Shown in pieces: positions 61,444 through 64,000 of a stretch of DNA of 64,000 bases. Position numbers and translations under genes: made by a program. Below the pieces are notes generated by a model. It was not told where the DNA came from. It made no database searches and saw only the letters and a list, made by a program, of their open reading frames with translations. The stretch covers positions 1 to 64,000 of the forward strand of contig JBEKXU010000013.1 in assembly GCA_049511715.1 (NCBI GenBank), given 5' to 3'. Source of the stretch: JBEKHT01 sp049511715 (GTDB lineage: Bacteria; Chloroflexota; Anaerolineae; Anaerolineales; RBG-16-64-43). Position 1 is the stretch's first letter. Every line of letters begins with the position of its first letter.

Positions 61444-62293
61444 CTTGTTTCATCACGGTTTTGTGCAGAATGCATTCCTGGCCGGGACCCTGGTGGCCGT
61501 CCTGTCCGCCCTGATCGGCTATTTCGTGGTGCTGCGGGCCGAGTCCTTCGCCGGCGATGCTCTGTCGCACATCGGGTTTTCCGGAGCGACCGGGGCGGCC
61601 CTGGTCGGCGCCAGTTCGCTCGTGGGAATGTTGCTCTTCACCCTGCTGGGGGCTATCGGAATGGGAAGCCTCGGGAAGCGGTTGCGCGGCCGGGACGTCG
61701 AGACCGGGATGTTGCTCGCCTTTGTCCTGGGGCTGGGTGTCTTGTTCCTCAGTCTCTATACCGGGACCGCGACCAAGGCTGTGAGTGTGCTGTTCGGGTC
61801 CATCCTCAGCGTGTCACTCTCGGACGTGTATGTGACCCTGGCTGGCAGCCTGGTTGCCATCACCGCCCTGGCCATTCTGTTCCGCCCCCTTCTGTTTGCG
61901 TCGATCGACCCAGAAGTGGCCGAAGCGCGCGGCGTCCCAGTTCGATGGCTCTCGATTCTTTTCCTGGTCTTATTGGCGGTGACGGCATCGGAGGCCATCC
62001 AGGTGGTTGGGGTGCTGCTGGCTTTTGCTCTCCCGGTGGTCCCCTCCGCGGCGGCTGAACACATGACCAACCGTCCGGGATTGGCGATTTTGTTGGCCGT
62101 CCTGATCAGCCTGCTCTCAACCTGGGGAGGCTTGGTCCTAGGATTCGTCGGCCATTGGCCGGTCAGCTTCTACATTGTCAGCCTGACCTCGGTGTCCTAT
62201 TTCATTTCTCTGGCCGTGGGGGCGCTGCGTTACCCTCGCCGCTACCGCGAGCCGCCTCACCCGACCCAGGAGGTGCTTCCTCCCGCTCGCTAG
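61436..62293 (+). CDS. metal ABC transporter permease, second copy (ZnuB/MntC-like)
   Basis: 285 residues, starting MLSLFHHGFVQNAFLAGTLV at 61436 and overlapping the previous stop. About eight membrane helices of the ABC-3 type: LSALIGYFVVLRAESFAGDA, LSHIGFSGATGAALVGAS, GMLLAFVLGLGVLFLSLYTG and ASEAIQVVGVLLAFALPVVP. EVAEARGVPVRWL is the cytoplasmic coupling loop. It is closely similar throughout to the first permease, so the operon may form a heterodimeric pore (or the pair reflects a recent duplication). Confidence 0.93.
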   Translation: MLSLFHHGFVQNAFLAGTLVAVLSALIGYFVVLRAESFAGDALSHIGFSGATGAALVGASSLVGMLLFTLLGAIGMGSLGKRLRGRDVETGMLLAFVLGLGVLFLSLYTGTATKAVSVLFGSILSVSLSDVYVTLAGSLVAITALAILFRPLLFASIDPEVAEARGVPVRWLSILFLVLLAVTASEAIQVVGVLLAFALPVVPSAAAEHMTNRPGLAILLAVLISLLSTWGGLVLGFVGHWPVSFYIVSLTSVSYFISLAVGALRYPRRYREPPHPTQEVLPPAR

Positions 62294-62389
62294 ATCGGGG
62301 GCCGAGTCTGCAGCCGGACTTTGCGCCCTGGCCTGGTCCTGGCGCAAGAAAGGCCTCAGAGGAGGGACCGGGGCCGGGGAAAGGTGGGG

Positions 62390-62911
62390 ATGCAGAGCCG
62401 CAACCATCCCGGAGGATCGAAGAAGAGGGAACTCAAGAACCCGATGATGGACTCCAAGGCATCTTCTGCTCCTGTGGCCGCCAAGATCCGCTTGGCTTTC
62501 GAGGAACAGTCCCGGCGAAAGACGCGGCCCAGGAATCGAATCTCGCGCCGCCTAGCCGAACTGGCGGCCAGCGGCGCGGACTTCACGGTCGAAGAACTAT
62601 GGCGCGACCTCAAGCAACTGGATCCCCACCTGCGGCGGAGCACTGTTTTCCGGGCCGTGGAGATGCTGGTTCACCAGGGGCTGCTCAACCGCGTGGAATT
62701 TGCCGATGGCCGCCACACGTGTCGCGCCTGCGGGAATGAACAGAATCACCACCTAACCTGCGTGCGGTGCCATCGCGTGGTGGACGTGGATATCTGCCTC
62801 CCGACGGAGCTGCTGGCCGAGGTGGGAGAACAAACAGGCTTTACGGTCGAAGGTCATTCCCTGTTCCTTTTCGGGCAATGTGCAGAGTGTCGCAAGGTTG
62901 AGTCGGGCTAA
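62390..62911 (+). CDS. Fur-family metal-responsive repressor (Zur-like)
   Basis: 173 residues from the ATG at 62390 (AAAGGTGGGG tract); an internal ATG at 62444 is possible. The winged-helix part, RISRRLAELAASGADFTVEE then LWRDLKQLDPHLRRSTVFRA and VEMLVHQGLLNRVEFADGRH, is Fur-like. The metal part has NEQNHHLTCVRCHRVVDVDI, and CAEC at the C terminus: two CxxC zinc pairs. Location right after a zinc/manganese-type importer argues for Zur or MntR-like Fur control of that operon through the palindrome at 58773. A long Lys/Arg-rich N-terminal extension is unusual for the family. Confidence 0.9.
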   Translation: MQSRNHPGGSKKRELKNPMMDSKASSAPVAAKIRLAFEEQSRRKTRPRNRISRRLAELAASGADFTVEELWRDLKQLDPHLRRSTVFRAVEMLVHQGLLNRVEFADGRHTCRACGNEQNHHLTCVRCHRVVDVDICLPTELLAEVGEQTGFTVEGHSLFLFGQCAECRKVESG

Positions 62912-63118
62912 GGCTGTCCAACCGGTCCGGCGAACTTGACCCCTCCGGTGGGATATGGTATGTTTATTGAGGGGACGAATAGGGGATTCTGCATCGGATG
63001 ATAGTCGGCATGTGGATGGCGCGGACGAACCGAGAATAGCCGGCGCTCCCGCGCCGGGGCTTGCCAAACCCGGGTTTTTGGGTCAGGATCAAGAGATGGT
63101 TCTTTAGGAGTCTTGGGA

Positions 63119-63331
63119 ATGTGCGTCTTCTGCGCTGCCATACCGGCCACGGCCACACTCGGCACGAATCTGAACACGAAACAGAACAAGGCCCGGCGCG
63201 ATGCGGCTGCGAGAGGGGAAGAGCCTGCCTCGGCAAAACCCATCCTCAAGATTACTCTCGTTGCGGTCGTTCTCCTGGGCGCCTGCTCGGTGGTGTACCA
63301 CACTCTTCTTTTCCCGATTCTCAGAATTTGA
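63119..63331 (+). CDS. small membrane protein, 70 aa
   Basis: Starts MCVFCAAIPATATLGTNLNT at 63119 behind an AGGAG 9 bases away. A Cys pair (CVFC) opens it, then a basic Lys/Arg/Asn segment (KQNKARRDAAARGEEPAS), and one membrane helix (ILKITLVAVVLLGACSVVYH) near the C terminus. The CxFC opening looks like a metal or thiol motif. Small proteins of this form occur in related genomes (recollection, not checked). Confidence 0.65.
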   Translation: MCVFCAAIPATATLGTNLNTKQNKARRDAAARGEEPASAKPILKITLVAVVLLGACSVVYHTLLFPILRI

Positions 63332-63770
63332 ATCCTCTGATCGGCACCTGAGCGCCGATTCCGTCTGCGGATCCTTGCAGGGACCCCGGCTCTTCACGTT
63401 TTCGCTCAACTCAAGAGAACTTGGATTATCACCCTAAAGGCGACGGACGAGGGTCTTTGCTGGGCGGGTACTGGAGGCCCTGCCTTTGCGCCGATCCGAG
63501 AAAGGGATGTCCTCGAGGGGTGTTCCCAACCCGGTTCGCGAGGGGAGCGATACTGCCCAGGCCCCGGATCAGAACTGGGATGCCGGATCGGACTCCGATC
63601 CACGGCGGGGGATGGGAAGGCCCCCGGGCAAAATAGCGGCAGGAACAGGACGGCCCTTCTCACGAAAGGAGCGGGTGAAACCGGGCCTGGAACGCGATGG
63701 CTCTGCAGCCCGTCCCGACGCAGCTTCCGGATTGGGAGTCGGATTCGCGACGAGGAAGCCAATCAGCCCC
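63332..63770. other. gap without a supported gene
   Basis: Overlapping frames only; the promoter of the cold-shock gene begins at 63771. Confidence 0.5.
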
Positions 63771-63799
63771 TTGACAATGAAGCCAGGAGTTGGTATATT
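63771..63799 (+). promoter_or_regulatory. sigma-70 consensus promoter of the cold-shock gene
   Basis: TTGACA (63771-63776), 17-base spacer, TATATT (63794-63799). The leader is about 145 bases long. Confidence 0.85.
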
Positions 63800-63848
63800 A
63801 CGGGTTGTAGGATTCCGGTTGGTTCACGTTGGAAGCAGGAACGACGGT

Positions 63849-63880
63849 GGCTCACGGGAATTCCCGTGGGCCATTTTATT
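63849..63880 (+). promoter_or_regulatory. leader hairpin with U-rich tail (terminator-like)
   Basis: GGCTCACGGG and CCCGTGGGCC form a 10-bp stem (one G-U) with an AATT loop, followed by ATTTTATTA. It lies inside the cold-shock leader, 70 bases before the ATG, and could be an attenuator or the end of a short separate transcript. Confidence 0.65.
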
Positions 63881-63950
63881 ACGGCCGTCCAATGGAACAC
63901 ACGGAACGCCTAACACCGATACAGTTCGATGCCTGAAGGAGGCAAACAGA

Positions 63951-64000
63951 ATGTCCGAACGTGTCATTGGAACGGTCAAGTGGTTCAACGGCGGGAAAGG
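63951..64000 (+). CDS. cold-shock protein, N-terminal fragment (continues past the window)
   Basis: MSERVIGTVKWFNGGKG is the unmistakable start of a CspA-type cold-shock domain: GTVKWFN is the first strand, with the RNP1 motif expected just beyond. A GAAGGAGG site stands 8 bases before the ATG. Such ~67-residue proteins bind RNA and single-stranded DNA. Long leaders like the one here are typical for cold-induced members; the remaining ~50 residues lie outside the window. Confidence 0.93.
   Translation, partial: MSERVIGTVKWFNGGK

Noticed and set aside
1..64000. Alternative genetic code with TGA as sense
   Set aside because: Many intact genes (for example those ending at 21503, 13680 and 38153) stop at TGA in normal places.
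1..64000. CRISPR array
   Set aside because: No regularly spaced direct repeats with unique spacers were seen; the 11.6-kb repeats are adjacent, not spaced.

Overview
The window looks like a GC-rich chromosome segment of a Chloroflexota bacterium, probably Anaerolineae-like (inference). Grounds: several lipoproteins with long Thr/Pro-rich linkers, two F420-type luciferase-like oxidoreductases plus a deazaflavin-dependent nitroreductase-type protein, folate-dependent TrmFO, a PPDK/PEPS regulatory kinase, and small zinc-ribbon and membrane proteins. Few genes form operons and many gaps of 0.4-1.3 kb hold no convincing gene.

Layout. 0.1-1.3 kb: a complete IS630-type insertion sequence with terminal inverted repeats and a TA duplication. 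1.4-9.7 kb: accessory DNA with three copies of a small OB-fold-like gene (two broken), a NYN ribonuclease-like gene with an embedded zinc ribbon behind a consensus promoter, a coiled-coil membrane protein, and lipoproteins that exchange modules. A ~33-bp element recurs four times here. 9.7-16.0 kb: remains of an integrative element next to two tRNA-Ala genes: two tyrosine recombinases (one cut by an in-frame TGA), a ribbon-helix-helix protein, a DnaB-N/RecA-fold replicative helicase, an iteron-like repeat cluster and two or three small genes.

17.3-29.5 kb: mostly chromosomal genes: F420-linked oxidoreductases, a DsbA/FrnE-like protein whose first active-site Cys codon is TGA followed by a SECIS-like hairpin (probable selenoprotein, the most interesting item), trmFO, a thioesterase, a cobalamin riboswitch with terminator ahead of a BtuF-like binding protein, mutM, and an EF-Tu-domain-2-like small protein. 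30.0-34.9 kb: secreted and membrane proteins, including a 39-residue membrane peptide. 35.6-39.8 kb: a small accessory island with a DUF6602-like nuclease-fold protein, a membrane protein, a DUF5677-like protein and a decayed large serine recombinase.

39.8-58.6 kb: aldo/keto reductase, MarR regulator, two DoxX-like proteins, a second copy of the 33-kb lipoprotein, glnA, a double-hotdog thioesterase, a YibE/F membrane protein coupled to a 33-codon upstream ORF, a UroD-like protein, a CoA-binding protein, the PPDK/PEPS regulator, and a fusion of a site-2-protease-like membrane domain (catalytic Glu lost), PDZ and Lon-type protease. 58.7-62.9 kb: a zinc/manganese-type ABC importer (binding protein, ATPase, two permeases, the first frameshifted) with a Fur-family regulator, behind a promoter and a palindromic candidate operator. 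The window ends in a cold-shock gene with a consensus promoter and a leader hairpin.
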